A stretch of 11,191 nucleotides of DNA, taken from the NCBI GenBank assembly GCA_964455975.1, contig CAYVYP010000047.1, positions 1 through 11,191 of the forward strand, read 5' to 3'. How positions within the stretch are numbered: position 1 is the stretch's first letter; the number at the start of each line of letters is the position of its first letter. Source of the DNA: JAETTH01 sp964455975. GTDB taxonomy: Bacteria > Bacillota > Clostridia > TANB77 > CAG-508. A program made the translations under genes and the position numbers. A model generated the notes under the pieces. That model saw only the letters and a list, made by a program, of their open reading frames with translations, searched no databases and was not told the origin of the DNA. This document shows, in pieces, positions 1-7,417 of the stretch.

Positions 1-37
1 ACATCTCTGGAAAAAGTGTAAGCACATCAAATTTCAT
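1..37 (-). CDS. trmD: tRNA (guanine-N1)-methyltransferase TrmD, N-terminal fragment
   Basis: Only the first 12 codons are inside the window; they read MKFDVLTLFPEM, the typical opening of TrmD. TrmD is the SPOUT-fold enzyme that makes m1G37 in tRNAs, using S-adenosylmethionine, and so helps keep the reading frame. An AAGGAG ribosome site at 44-49 overlaps the rimM stop codon, so translation of the two genes is probably coupled. The position directly after rimM is the usual firmicute order. The call rests on the start motif and the gene order; nothing of the catalytic knot is visible. Confidence 0.85.
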   Translation of the reverse strand, partial: MKFDVLTLFPEM

Positions 38-47
38 TTTAAACTCC

Positions 48-557
48 TTAATCTACTAAACCATCTATTAAATGTATAATCATTTTACCATTTTCTATAT
101 CGATATTTTTAACAACATCTTTTATAGCAGGTAATAAAATTTGCTTTCCTTCATCATCTTTTACAACATATATATCATTTGATTTTGTACTAAAAACATC
201 AATTATTTTTCCTAATAAAGTATTTTCTTCTGAATATACTTCTAGTCCAATTAAATCTACTATGAAATATGAATCTTTAGGTAATTTTACTGCATCTTTT
301 CTATCAATTATTATTGTATAATCTCTTAAATTTTCAGCAGCAGTCATATCATCAATTCCTTTTAGCTTCAATAAAACAACATTTTTTTGATATTTTACTT
401 CTTCTATTTCATACTCTTTTTTAATACCTTTTTTTGTAAGATATATATTTTTCAAATCATCAAATCTTGTTATATCATCTGTATATGGGTTTACTTTAAC
501 TAAACCTTTTATTCCAAATGTATTTACTATTTGACCTATTTCTAAATAATTGTGCAT
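48..557 (-). CDS. rimM: 16S rRNA processing protein RimM
   Basis: RimM is a cytoplasmic assembly factor that binds ribosomal protein S19 and helps mature the 3' domain of 16S rRNA in the 30S subunit. The 169-residue length is normal. The N-terminal RimM domain opens with IGQIVNTFGIKGLVKV (residues 7-22), where the family usually has His in place of this Phe14. A PRC-barrel follows from about residue 95: the DLIGLEV segment at 101-107, the NDIYVV strand at 127-132, LLPAI at 141-145 and the GLVD end. The ATG at 555-557 is preceded by an AGAGGG site. It lies 15 bases after khpA and runs into trmD, as in the Bacillus ylxM-to-trmD cluster. Confidence 0.95.
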   Translation of the reverse strand: MHNYLEIGQIVNTFGIKGLVKVNPYTDDITRFDDLKNIYLTKKGIKKEYEIEEVKYQKNVVLLKLKGIDDMTAAENLRDYTIIIDRKDAVKLPKDSYFIVDLIGLEVYSEENTLLGKIIDVFSTKSNDIYVVKDDEGKQILLPAIKDVVKNIDIENGKMIIHLIDGLVD

Positions 558-572
558 TTATAACCCTCTTAA

Positions 573-806
573 TTATCCAATGAACTCAATTGTTACTTTT
601 TTATGTTCTTGTCCTGCAATTGATTTCATTACTGTTCTAATTGACTTTGCTACTCTACCTTGTTTTCCAATTACTTTTCCCATATCTTTATCAGCTACTT
701 TAACTTCAAAAATTACAGTTTTTTCATTTTCTTTTTCAGTAATAGATATAGCCTCTTTTTGTTCTACTAAGTTTTTTATAATAGTTTCTAAAACTTCTTT
801 CATCAT
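573..806 (-). CDS. khpA: KH-domain RNA-binding protein KhpA (YlqC)
   Basis: This is a 77-residue single KH domain with the RNA-binding GxxG loop in GKVIGKQGR (residues 43-51), followed by the helix RVAKSIRTVM. In firmicutes KhpA pairs with KhpB (Jag/EloR) and binds many RNAs, affecting cell division and elongation; that role is family knowledge. Two adjacent ATG codons open the frame (804-806 and 801-803). The second gives the usual family start (MKE) and slightly better spacing from the AGGAAGGTGG site at 811-820, so the protein may begin one residue later. It sits between rpsP and rimM, 12 bases from the rpsP stop, as in related genomes. Confidence 0.93.
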   Translation of the reverse strand: MMKEVLETIIKNLVEQKEAISITEKENEKTVIFEVKVADKDMGKVIGKQGRVAKSIRTVMKSIAGQEHKKVTIEFIG

Positions 807-818
807 GCATCCACCTTC

Positions 819-1052
819 CTAGTTAGCTTTTTCTATTAAAGCTTTAACTGTATCTGTTGGTTTTGCACCATTTTTAATCCATGTAGCAACTTTTTCTTTA
901 TCTACAACTATTGTAGATGGTTCTGTCATAGGATTGTATGTTCCTATTTTTTCTATTATTTTTCCATCTCTTGGAGATCTAGAATCAGCAACAACTATGT
1001 GATAGAATGGAGCTTTTTTCTTTCCTTCTCTTTGTAATCTTATTTTTACCAT
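819..1052 (-). CDS. rpsP: 30S ribosomal protein S16
   Basis: S16 binds 16S rRNA early in assembly of the 30S subunit. The 77-residue product opens with MVKIRLQREGKKKAPFYHIV and continues with ADSRSPRDGK and IGTYNP (positions about 37-42), which are diagnostic for bS16. A near-perfect AGGAGGTGA ribosome site lies 8 bases before the ATG at 1050-1052, consistent with high expression. The gene is read from the ylxM promoter. The 51-base gap to ffh contains only an AT palindrome with no GC stem, so no convincing separate terminator or promoter was found there. Confidence 0.97.
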   Translation of the reverse strand: MVKIRLQREGKKKAPFYHIVVADSRSPRDGKIIEKIGTYNPMTEPSTIVVDKEKVATWIKNGAKPTDTVKALIEKAN

Positions 1053-1103
1053 TTAATTCACCTCCTACAAATTTACTTTATATTAAAATTTAAAAATTAA
1101 TAT

Positions 1104-2456
1104 CTATATTTTAAAGTTTTTAAGGTCATTTGGATTCATATTTTTCATAATATTCTTCATTCCACCTTTGCCACTTTGCATTTGTTTCATCATTTTTTGT
1201 GTCATTTCAAAGGATTTCATAAATTTATTAATATCTGAAACTTGTGTTCCACTACCTCTTGCTATTCTTAATCTTCTACTACCATTTAAAAGTCTTGGAT
1301 TTTTCTTTTCTTGTTTTGTCATAGAACATATCATAGCTTCTATTTTTACAAATTCTTTATCATCAACCTTTAAATCTTTTATTTGATTCATTCCTGGTAT
1401 CATCTTTAATATTGATGAAAAAGAACCCATCTTTTTTACTTGTCTTAATTGTGCTAAATAATCATCTAAATCTAATTCTTTTTTTCCTAATTGTTTTTCT
1501 AGTTTTTCAGCAGATTCTTCATCAAATGCTTCTTCTGCTTTTTCTATAATTGAAAGTACATCTCCCATACCAAGTATTCTTGATGTCATTCTTTCTGGAT
1601 GAAATACTTCAATATCACTTAACTTTTCTCCTGTTGCTGCAAATTTTATTGGCCTTCCGGTAATCTTTTTAACAGAAAGTGCCGCACCACCACGGGTATC
1701 ACCATCTAATTTTGTTAAAACTACACCATCTATTCCTAGCTCTTCATTAAAACTTTGTGCAACATTTACTGCATCTTGACCTGTCATTGAGTCTACTACA
1801 AGTAATATTTCATGCGGTTTAACCTCTTTTTTTAGATTTTTAAGTTCCTCCATAAGTTCTTCATCTATGTGAAGTCTACCTGCTGTATCTATAATAACTA
1901 CATCATTTAATTTGCTAATTGCTATATTCATTGCTTGTTTTGCAATATGAACTACATCTTTTGAATTTTCATTACTAAATACTGGTATATTTAAACTTCC
2001 ACCTACTACTTGTAACTGTTTTATAGCAGCTGGTCTATATACATCACATGCAACAAGAAGTGGTTTTTTACCTTCTTTTCTAAGAAGATTAGCAAGTTTA
2101 CCTGCTGTTGTTGTTTTACCAGATCCTTGAAGACCTACTAGCATTATTACTGTTGGTGGATTTGAAGTAAAATTAATTTTACTTGTTTGCCCACCTAAAA
2201 GTTCTACCATTTCATCTTTTACAATTTTTATAACTTGTTGTCCTGGAGTTAATGATTTTAAAACGTCCTGTCCTAGTGCTTTTTCCTGTACAGTAGCTAT
2301 AAAATCTTTTACTATTTTATAGTTAACATCAGCTTCTAAAAGTGCAAGTTTAACTTCACGAAGCATTTCCTTAAGGTCACCCTCTGTAATTCTTGCTTTT
2401 CCTCTTAGTTTTCTTGTTATATCACTAAGTCTAGATGATAATCCTTCAAAAGCCAT
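1104..2456 (-). CDS. ffh: Signal recognition particle protein Ffh (SRP54)
   Basis: Ffh is the GTPase subunit of the signal recognition particle. It binds 4.5S/6S SRP RNA and hydrophobic signal sequences of nascent membrane and secreted proteins and docks with FtsY. The 450 residues show the helical N domain (about 1-95) and the G domain, with the GLQGSGKTT P-loop at 108-116, CDVYRPAA at 137-144, DTAGR at 190-194 and TKLDGD at 248-253. The methionine-rich M domain carries the RNA-binding RRLRIARGSGT segment and ends in a Met/Lys/Gly-rich tail. An AAGGAGG site sits 7 bases before the ATG at 2454-2456. The gene follows ylxM by 17 bases in the same operon. Confidence 0.98.
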   Translation of the reverse strand: MAFEGLSSRLSDITRKLRGKARITEGDLKEMLREVKLALLEADVNYKIVKDFIATVQEKALGQDVLKSLTPGQQVIKIVKDEMVELLGGQTSKINFTSNPPTVIMLVGLQGSGKTTTAGKLANLLRKEGKKPLLVACDVYRPAAIKQLQVVGGSLNIPVFSNENSKDVVHIAKQAMNIAISKLNDVVIIDTAGRLHIDEELMEELKNLKKEVKPHEILLVVDSMTGQDAVNVAQSFNEELGIDGVVLTKLDGDTRGGAALSVKKITGRPIKFAATGEKLSDIEVFHPERMTSRILGMGDVLSIIEKAEEAFDEESAEKLEKQLGKKELDLDDYLAQLRQVKKMGSFSSILKMIPGMNQIKDLKVDDKEFVKIEAMICSMTKQEKKNPRLLNGSRRLRIARGSGTQVSDINKFMKSFEMTQKMMKQMQSGKGGMKNIMKNMNPNDLKNFKI

Positions 2457-2473
2457 TAATTTTCCTCCTTATT

Positions 2474-2821
2474 TTAAACTAAACAATTTAATTCTTTTTT
2501 TATATGATTTAAAATATGTTCAATTTTTTTGTCTGATGATTTGTCTTCAATTTTAGTAAGTTCTGATAAAATTTTTACTATTTGTGTTTCTTGATTTAAT
2601 GTCTTTCTCATAAATTGTAACTTTTCTTCATATTCGAAAAGTTTATTTTCCCCCTTCTTTATTTTATCTCTAACTGCTTGCCTTGTAATGCCTTCATTTT
2701 CAGCTATTTCAGATAAAGATAAATCGTTATTAAAGTAATCGTTTAAGATTATATATTGTTTTTCAGTTAAAAGCTTACCATATGTTTGGATAAGCATACT
2801 TATTTCAACTTTTTTCTCCAT
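2474..2821 (-). CDS. ylxM: YlxM/p13 family helix-turn-helix protein, SRP-associated
   Basis: This is a 115-residue acidic protein with a sigma-70-region-4-like helix-turn-helix at about residues 34-60 (LSLSEIAENEGITRQAVRDK). The YlxM family is almost always encoded directly before ffh. Work in streptococci indicates that it modulates SRP GTPase activity, despite its DNA-binding-like fold. It is the first gene of the SRP/ribosome operon. The ATG at 2819-2821 has an AAAGGAGT ribosome site, and a consensus-like promoter starts transcription about 24 bases upstream. Confidence 0.93.
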   Translation of the reverse strand: MEKKVEISMLIQTYGKLLTEKQYIILNDYFNNDLSLSEIAENEGITRQAVRDKIKKGENKLFEYEEKLQFMRKTLNQETQIVKILSELTKIEDKSSDKKIEHILNHIKKELNCLV

Positions 2822-2851
2822 ACGTTTACTCCTTTTTTGTAATGCTAATAT

Positions 2852-2880
2852 ACTTTACACTATTTTTACTGATTTGTCAA
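2852..2880 (-). promoter_or_regulatory. Vegetative-type promoter of the ylxM-ffh-rpsP-khpA-rimM-trmD operon
   Basis: On the minus strand an exact TTGACA -35 box (2875-2880) is followed after 17 bases by TAAAGT (2852-2857), a 4-of-6 match to TATAAT. This predicts a start near 2845 and a short leader of about 24 bases before the ylxM ATG. It lies immediately downstream of the thyX terminator, where the operon promoter should be. The -35 box and spacing are strong and the -10 box is only moderate. Confidence 0.75.
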
Positions 2881-2892
2881 GTGGTTTCAATT

Positions 2893-2926
2893 AAAAAACT
2901 GCAGGCAATTAGCTTACCTGCAGTTT
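2893..2926 (-). terminator. Rho-independent terminator of thyX
   Basis: A 10-base perfect stem (AAACTGCAGG paired with CCTGCAGTTT, 2917-2926 with 2896-2905) has an 11-base loop and is followed on the minus strand by a run of six T that shares three bases with the stem. It begins 4 bases after the thyX stop codon and ends before the ylxM -35 box, so it isolates the two transcripts. Confidence 0.93.
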
Positions 2927-2929
2927 CTA

Positions 2930-4075
2930 TTAAATATTTCTATCTAATGCATATTTTGCTCCCCATATACATGGTTTTGAACATTTGTAACCTGGAAATG
3001 TACATCTTGCTCCTTTAGAATATGGTAATAATTGATTATATACTTCAGGACATCCTTCCTTTGTATTTTCTAAATACCTGTCTAAAGTAGCTTTTGTTTG
3101 TACTGCTATTTCTAGCTGCGCACACCCACATAAACGTTCTTGACATTTTTCTATAAATTTTTCTACTGTTCCTCTTTCATTTACCTTTACAAGCATACCT
3201 TGTGGGAAGAATTTTGCTAAAGATGAAATATCTTTTAACCACTCTTCCTCCAAATTTGTATTTCTTATAATTGGAGGAACAAAATACATCGGTTTTTCCA
3301 AAAATGAAATTTCATAGTATAATGTTCTGTGTCTTTGTGCTTGTGCTACTTGACTAAATGTTGCCAAGTAATTGCAAGAATAATTTTCTCCCCACTCTTC
3401 TTTTCTATCCCTTGTGGCAAATAGAGAAAAACTTCTTCCTCTTATATCTGTATTAACATCTTCCAATTTGTATTTTGAAAGTTGACTTTTAAATTCTTCA
3501 AGCCAAGGTTTCAAAAGTAGGTTAAATGGTGAAGGCTCTGCTGATTGCTCAAAATCTTCACACCAATGCAAAATATAACTTAATTGTCTTAAGTCAAGTG
3601 TATGACCCATTGTTGTTGCAGGTGTAAATACACTTATTAAATATCTTGCATTTTCTTGTGCTAATTTTTTTGCTTGTTTTTCTTCTATTTGTGAATATAC
3701 ATCATTTATTTGCTTTTCATATATTGTTATCCACTTTTCATAAAGCACTCTTTCCTCTTCGCTTGGAGTCATCTTAGTATATCTAGCTGATTTTTCTGAT
3801 GTTTGATATACTTTTTCATTGTTTAAAATCATAGCTAAAATTTTAGGAATTTCCTCAAATGCAAAGCTATAATATGGGTGTCCAAAAACACTATGATGTC
3901 CAGATTTCATTGTTCCATTTGCTCTTTTTATGGTTTTCTCATCTGGTTCTGAAAAAAGAGTATCAATTGTATCTGGCATATAGCATATTCCCGCTTCTTT
4001 ACCAGAAAAATTGACAGCTTCCTCAACTGGAAGTTCATACCCTACTTTGGTTGATGCTATTACTTTTGTTTTCAT
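2930..4075 (-). CDS. thyX: Double-length ThyX-family flavin-dependent thymidylate synthase
   Basis: ThyX makes dTMP from dUMP using FAD, NADPH and methylene-tetrahydrofolate. At 381 residues this protein is well over the usual 220-250 and reads as two ThyX-like repeats. Repeat 1 aligns through GHHSVFGH (59-66), a SARYTKM segment (96-102) and TLDLRQLSYILH (159-170). Where ThyX normally has RHR it has NEK (86-88), but it keeps the following Ser96 and Arg98. Repeat 2 has QRHR (247-250), YFVPP (264-268) and AQLEIAVQ (319-326), while its positions for the motif Ser and Arg are not conserved. The C-terminus adds Cys358, Cys365 and Cys369. The ATG has an AAGGAGATG site, and the gene is monocistronic with its own terminator. 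Family assignment is firm; full catalytic activity is inferred. Confidence 0.85.
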   Translation of the reverse strand: MKTKVIASTKVGYELPVEEAVNFSGKEAGICYMPDTIDTLFSEPDEKTIKRANGTMKSGHHSVFGHPYYSFAFEEIPKILAMILNNEKVYQTSEKSARYTKMTPSEEERVLYEKWITIYEKQINDVYSQIEEKQAKKLAQENARYLISVFTPATTMGHTLDLRQLSYILHWCEDFEQSAEPSPFNLLLKPWLEEFKSQLSKYKLEDVNTDIRGRSFSLFATRDRKEEWGENYSCNYLATFSQVAQAQRHRTLYYEISFLEKPMYFVPPIIRNTNLEEEWLKDISSLAKFFPQGMLVKVNERGTVEKFIEKCQERLCGCAQLEIAVQTKATLDRYLENTKEGCPEVYNQLLPYSKGARCTFPGYKCSKPCIWGAKYALDRNI

Positions 4076-4143
4076 TTGTTTACATCTCCTTAAATAATAA
4101 TTGTTATTTTTCGGTTACATACTTTTACCTTAAGTATAGGCAT

Positions 4144-4172
4144 ATATTATCATATTTTTTTACTTTATTCAA
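4144..4172 (-). promoter_or_regulatory. Candidate thyX promoter
   Basis: On the minus strand TTGAAT (4167-4172) and TAATAT (4144-4149), each a 4-of-6 match, are separated by 17 bases. The predicted start near 4137 would put a small inverted repeat (ATACTT at 4132-4137 with AAGTAT at 4119-4124) at the very 5' end of a leader of about 62 bases. The region is so AT-rich that chance matches are likely. No clear terminator for the upstream exporter operon was found in this 108-base gap, so some read-through is possible. Confidence 0.35.
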
Positions 4173-4183
4173 CAAAATTATTC

Positions 4184-5188
4184 TTAATTTGTTTTACTTG
4201 GTTTTGTTCCTCCTGGCATTGCCATATTGCTTCCGCTTCCTGATGGTCTTTCCATTCCTTGGCTCATGCTACCACCTTGCATCATCATACTTGATTTATT
4301 ATTAGTACTTGTAGTTTGTGTAATTTGTATATTTTCGTTTCCATCTAATCCAGATTTTATTTCTATATATGCATCATTTGATATTCCTGTTTCTACTGTT
4401 ACATTCTGGGTTTCATTATTATCATCTACAACTACTACATATTTACTTGTTCCTGATGTTTGCACCGCTTCTTTTGGTACTGTAACAACATCTTGTGCTT
4501 TTTCTAGTACAATTTGCGCTGCTCCACTCATTCCTATTTTTACACTTCCATTATTAGAAAATGTTATTGTCGCTGTAAAAGTTGAACCATTTGAAAAATA
4601 CTTTCCAGTTTGGCTTATATTTGTTATATATCCTGTATAATTCTCCTCTATTGCACTTACTGTTATTTGTGCTTCTTGGCCTACTTTTACTACACTTAAA
4701 TTGTCTTCATCTATGCTTGCACTCATTGTTAAAGTATCTGTACTTTTTACTTCTATATAATGTTTAGATGTACATTGTGCTGATGCTTCTGGAACATTAA
4801 TTTTCGTTATTACTAAATTATATGGAGCTGTCATATATGTTCCATTAGTGTATTTTAGTATTTTTTCTCCTTCTTCAACATAATCATTTTCTTCGTAATA
4901 TATTTCACTAAAATAATATGTTGAATGTATGCTTAAGTTTTCTGTTAGTCCTGAAGATATTTCTCCTGATGCTGATAATGTATTTGTTATTGTTTGAATA
5001 CTAGCTTGAACTATGCTTGTTTTTGTACTTTCATCTGTAGATGAACTACTACTTGAATACGATTGTTCACTAGAATTAGTAGTTGTATTTCCATTTTGAC
5101 CATTAAAATATAAATATAACATAACAGATAATATGATTAGTAATATAATAATTATATATTCTATTCTAAACTTGAATTTTCTTTTCAT
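4184..5188 (-). CDS. Membrane-fusion (MacA/HlyD-type) adaptor of an ABC exporter, adaptor B
   Basis: Adaptors of this type sit outside the membrane, anchored by one N-terminal helix, and extend a MacB-type exporter. The 334 residues comprise a short basic start, a membrane segment (about 11-28) and a Ser/Thr-rich linker (33-58). A lipoyl/barrel-sandwich half follows (YVEEGEKILKYTNGTY, 103-118), running straight into the second half (TAPYNLVI, 120-127), then beta-barrel and membrane-proximal domains, with VVTVPKEAVQ at 234-243. The long coiled-coil hairpin that docks TolC in Gram-negatives is absent, which fits a one-membrane cell. The tail (299-328) is rich in Met, Gly and Ser. There is a single Cys at 139. 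It is the last gene of the operon; its AGGAG site overlaps the TAG of the gene before it. It is a close paralogue of the adaptor at 8112-9081. Confidence 0.85.
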   Translation of the reverse strand: MKRKFKFRIEYIIIILLIILSVMLYLYFNGQNGNTTTNSSEQSYSSSSSSTDESTKTSIVQASIQTITNTLSASGEISSGLTENLSIHSTYYFSEIYYEENDYVEEGEKILKYTNGTYMTAPYNLVITKINVPEASAQCTSKHYIEVKSTDTLTMSASIDEDNLSVVKVGQEAQITVSAIEENYTGYITNISQTGKYFSNGSTFTATITFSNNGSVKIGMSGAAQIVLEKAQDVVTVPKEAVQTSGTSKYVVVVDDNNETQNVTVETGISNDAYIEIKSGLDGNENIQITQTTSTNNKSSMMMQGGSMSQGMERPSGSGSNMAMPGGTKPSKTN

Positions 5189-5198
5189 TTTGCTTCTC

Positions 5199-6233
5199 CT
5201 ATTCTACTGTTACATATATTCTATAAATTCTTACACTACCATCTTGTGCTGTAACTGTTATTAAAATTTTATTTGTTCCTGTTTGCAAATTACTATTTCC
5301 ATATATAGTTACAATTGAATTTGAATTACTTTGAATATATGAAATTTTTACACTACTTGTTCCACTTTCTACTGTTTTAAAATAAGTTGTATTCGTTTTA
5401 TTAAAATTTTCATTAACACTTACATTATCTATTAAAATATCTGTCAAATAATTGTCACTTGAACCATTATATGTTACAGTTTCTAAGCTACTTCCTCCTA
5501 CACTTCCAGCTGTACTTATACTAGAAGATGTTTTTCCACTATTAGATGAGCCTGAATTTGAAGTTTGACTCATTTGGTTTAACCCGTTCATAGAAGCAGA
5601 ATTATTATTTTTATCACTGTTTTGTGTATTATTAGTATTTTCTGATTCTACGACTGTTAATATTATTTGACAGCTCATAGTTTTGTTATCAGTAGTATCG
5701 TTATTATTTACAATAGTATTATTTTGGCTTATTACATTATTTTCTAATACACTTATATTACTACTTACATTTGTCATATTATTACTTACAGTATTATTTG
5801 TACTATCTTGTTCTAAATTTGTAATTAATACATCTATTGTAATTTTTGTTCCTATTTCTACATTTTCTGGCACTTTATATTGTACTAATAAATTATTTAA
5901 ATTACTTATATCGCTAATTGTAAATTCCTTACTATTAGAATTTGAGCTATTTACAATAGTTAAATTATTTATCTGTGTTTTATTTTCTTCATTACTTACA
6001 ACTGGACTTTCCATATCTATATTTGATGTAAGTTTTATACTATATTTAGCATAAGATATTTTGCTTAAATCTAAATTTATATTAAAACTTTCTCCTTTTA
6101 CAACATTATTTGAAGATACTGTTGCAAAAGACATTTGTAATTCATTTACAGCATATACATTTTTAATTAAAACTACTGCTAAAATAATACCTACTAATAT
6201 AATTCCAATTAATCTAATTTTTTTATTTTTCAC
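5199..6233 (-). CDS. Secreted or membrane-anchored protein with C-terminal cadherin-like beta-sandwich domain
   Basis: The start is taken as GTG at 6231-6233, because an AAGGAGGT site ends 7 bases before it; the longer frame opening at 6284 would begin inside the permease gene and lacks such a site. The 344-residue product has a basic N-terminus, a hydrophobic stretch (about 7-23) and VYA-VN around residues 26-30, which could be a signal-peptidase site. Then come a beta-rich region opening NNVVKGESFNINLDLS that resembles cohesin/Ig-like folds, and a low-complexity Asn/Ser/Thr-rich linker (about 165-261). The final 83 residues match the cadherin-like (PF12733-type) pattern: DILIDNVSVNENF, then YGNSNLQTGTNKILITV, then QDGSVRIYRIYV. 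There is no LPXTG sorting signal. It is the only operon member with no obvious transport role, so it may be an extracellular partner or client of the exporter; that is inference. Confidence 0.75.
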   Translation of the reverse strand: MKNKKIRLIGIILVGIILAVVLIKNVYAVNELQMSFATVSSNNVVKGESFNINLDLSKISYAKYSIKLTSNIDMESPVVSNEENKTQINNLTIVNSSNSNSKEFTISDISNLNNLLVQYKVPENVEIGTKITIDVLITNLEQDSTNNTVSNNMTNVSSNISVLENNVISQNNTIVNNNDTTDNKTMSCQIILTVVESENTNNTQNSDKNNNSASMNGLNQMSQTSNSGSSNSGKTSSSISTAGSVGGSSLETVTYNGSSDNYLTDILIDNVSVNENFNKTNTTYFKTVESGTSSVKISYIQSNSNSIVTIYGNSNLQTGTNKILITVTAQDGSVRIYRIYVTVE

Positions 6234-6240
6234 TATTTTA

Positions 6241-6248
6241 ACCTCCTT
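6241..6248 (-). promoter_or_regulatory. Ribosome site that sets a GTG start for the cadherin-like gene
   Basis: AAGGAGGT on the minus strand overlaps the stop codon of the permease gene (6248-6250) and lies 7 bases before the GTG at 6231-6233. No ATG is suitably placed, so the GTG start and stop-coupled initiation are favoured. Confidence 0.8.
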
Positions 6249-7414
6249 TATTCTGTTCTTAATGCATCTATCGGTTTTAAACATGCTGCTCTATATGCTG
6301 GGAATATTCCAAATACTATTCCTATAAATGCACTTGATGTAAATGATAATATTATTACTCCTGCAGTTGATGTAAATGTATACCCAAAACCTGATAAAAC
6401 ATTTCCTATTATTAGTCCTATTATTATTCCTAATAATCCTCCTAAAAGGCTAAGTACTAATGCTTCTACTAAAAACTGTGTTAATATATCCATTTTTTTT
6501 GCTCCTAAAGCTTTTCGTATTCCTATTTCTTTTGTTCTTTCAGTTACAGAAACAAGCATTACATTCATAACCCCTATTCCTCCTACTATTAAAGAAATAC
6601 TTGCTATACCTCCTAATAATAATGATAATGTATTATTAATATCTTCCATTGCTTCTAGCATTGAATCTTGTGATGATACAGAGTAATAATCACTAGATAT
6701 TTGAAGTGTACTTCTTATATGATTTTCTATTAAGGTTTGGGTAATGTTTATTTTATTTTCATCTATAACTTTTACATATAAATTATTTATACTTGTATCA
6801 CTTCCTAAATATTTTGCTGTTGTAAGTGGCACAATAATTATACTATCTGTATTTGTTCCCATTGATGTTCCTTGCTGTGTTAAAACTCCTATTACTGTAT
6901 AATTATCTCCATTTAATTTAATAGTTTGATTTACAGGATCTGATAAACTAAATAGTGTTTGTGCTATATCATAACCTAAAATACATACTTTACTTTTATT
7001 TTCTATATCTATAATTGATATTGTTCTACCTTTTGATATTGTTGTATTTGTTATATTTAAATAACTATCATTTGTAGCTATTATACTTGCCTTTGATGAT
7101 GTGGTTGTTCCTCTTGATGCTGTTGCACTTACGCTTTTATATGGGGCTACTGCCTCTATATTATCTAAGTTTAAAAAATCATTAACTTGTGAATACTCAA
7201 AACTTGCATCTTGCGAATTTACTGTTATTGTTAAAATATCTGTACCTAAACTTTTTACTTGTGAACTAACATCACTTGTTGCACCATTTCCTATTCCTAC
7301 TAATACGATTACAGATGCAATACCTATAATTAAACCTAGCATTGTAAGGGAAGAACGTAATTTATTACTTTTTATATTTTTAAATGCTACTTTTATAATT
7401 CTTTGAAATTTCAT
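6248..7414 (-). CDS. MacB/FtsX-type ABC transporter permease
   Basis: This is the membrane subunit of a MacB-like exporter, which works by transmitting ATPase motion to an extracellular domain rather than by a through-membrane channel. The 388 residues show the standard layout: first membrane helix (about 23-43), a large extracellular MacB_PCD domain (about 45-262), then three C-terminal helices (about 265-288, 315-339 and 352-373) with the FtsX signature. The coupling-helix sequence ERTKEIGIRKALGAKK (292-307), which contacts the ATPase, is intact, as is the C-terminal PAYRAACLKPIDALR. There is no fused ATPase; that subunit is the separate gene just upstream. The AGGAGG ribosome site lies within the last codons of the ATPase gene, and the ATG at 7412-7414 starts 3 bases after its restored stop. 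The substrate cannot be told from sequence. Confidence 0.92.
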   Translation of the reverse strand: MKFQRIIKVAFKNIKSNKLRSSLTMLGLIIGIASVIVLVGIGNGATSDVSSQVKSLGTDILTITVNSQDASFEYSQVNDFLNLDNIEAVAPYKSVSATASRGTTTSSKASIIATNDSYLNITNTTISKGRTISIIDIENKSKVCILGYDIAQTLFSLSDPVNQTIKLNGDNYTVIGVLTQQGTSMGTNTDSIIIVPLTTAKYLGSDTSINNLYVKVIDENKINITQTLIENHIRSTLQISSDYYSVSSQDSMLEAMEDINNTLSLLLGGIASISLIVGGIGVMNVMLVSVTERTKEIGIRKALGAKKMDILTQFLVEALVLSLLGGLLGIIIGLIIGNVLSGFGYTFTSTAGVIILSFTSSAFIGIVFGIFPAYRAACLKPIDALRTE

Positions 7415-7417
7415 TTA

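Noticed and set aside
550..822. Plus-strand open frame opposite khpA and rimM
   Set aside because: It is the antisense shadow of conserved genes, with composition typical of reversed AT-rich coding DNA and no ribosome site. The same holds for the plus-strand frames at 1168-1386, 4051-4767, 5683-6327, 7101-7406, 7583-7768 and 10271-10489.
1080..1103. Palindrome between ffh and rpsP (ATATTAA with TTAATAT)
   Set aside because: The stem is seven AT pairs with a 10-base loop and no GC; it is expected by chance in this composition and is not called a terminator or attenuator.
4119..4137. Inverted repeat upstream of thyX as an operator or riboswitch
   Set aside because: It has only six paired bases and a 7-base loop, with no known aptamer pattern; it is mentioned only with the weak promoter.
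6234..6284. Upstream ATG for the cadherin-like gene (17 extra codons)
   Set aside because: It lies inside the permease coding region without a ribosome site, whereas GTG at 6231-6233 has a near-perfect one at 7 bases.
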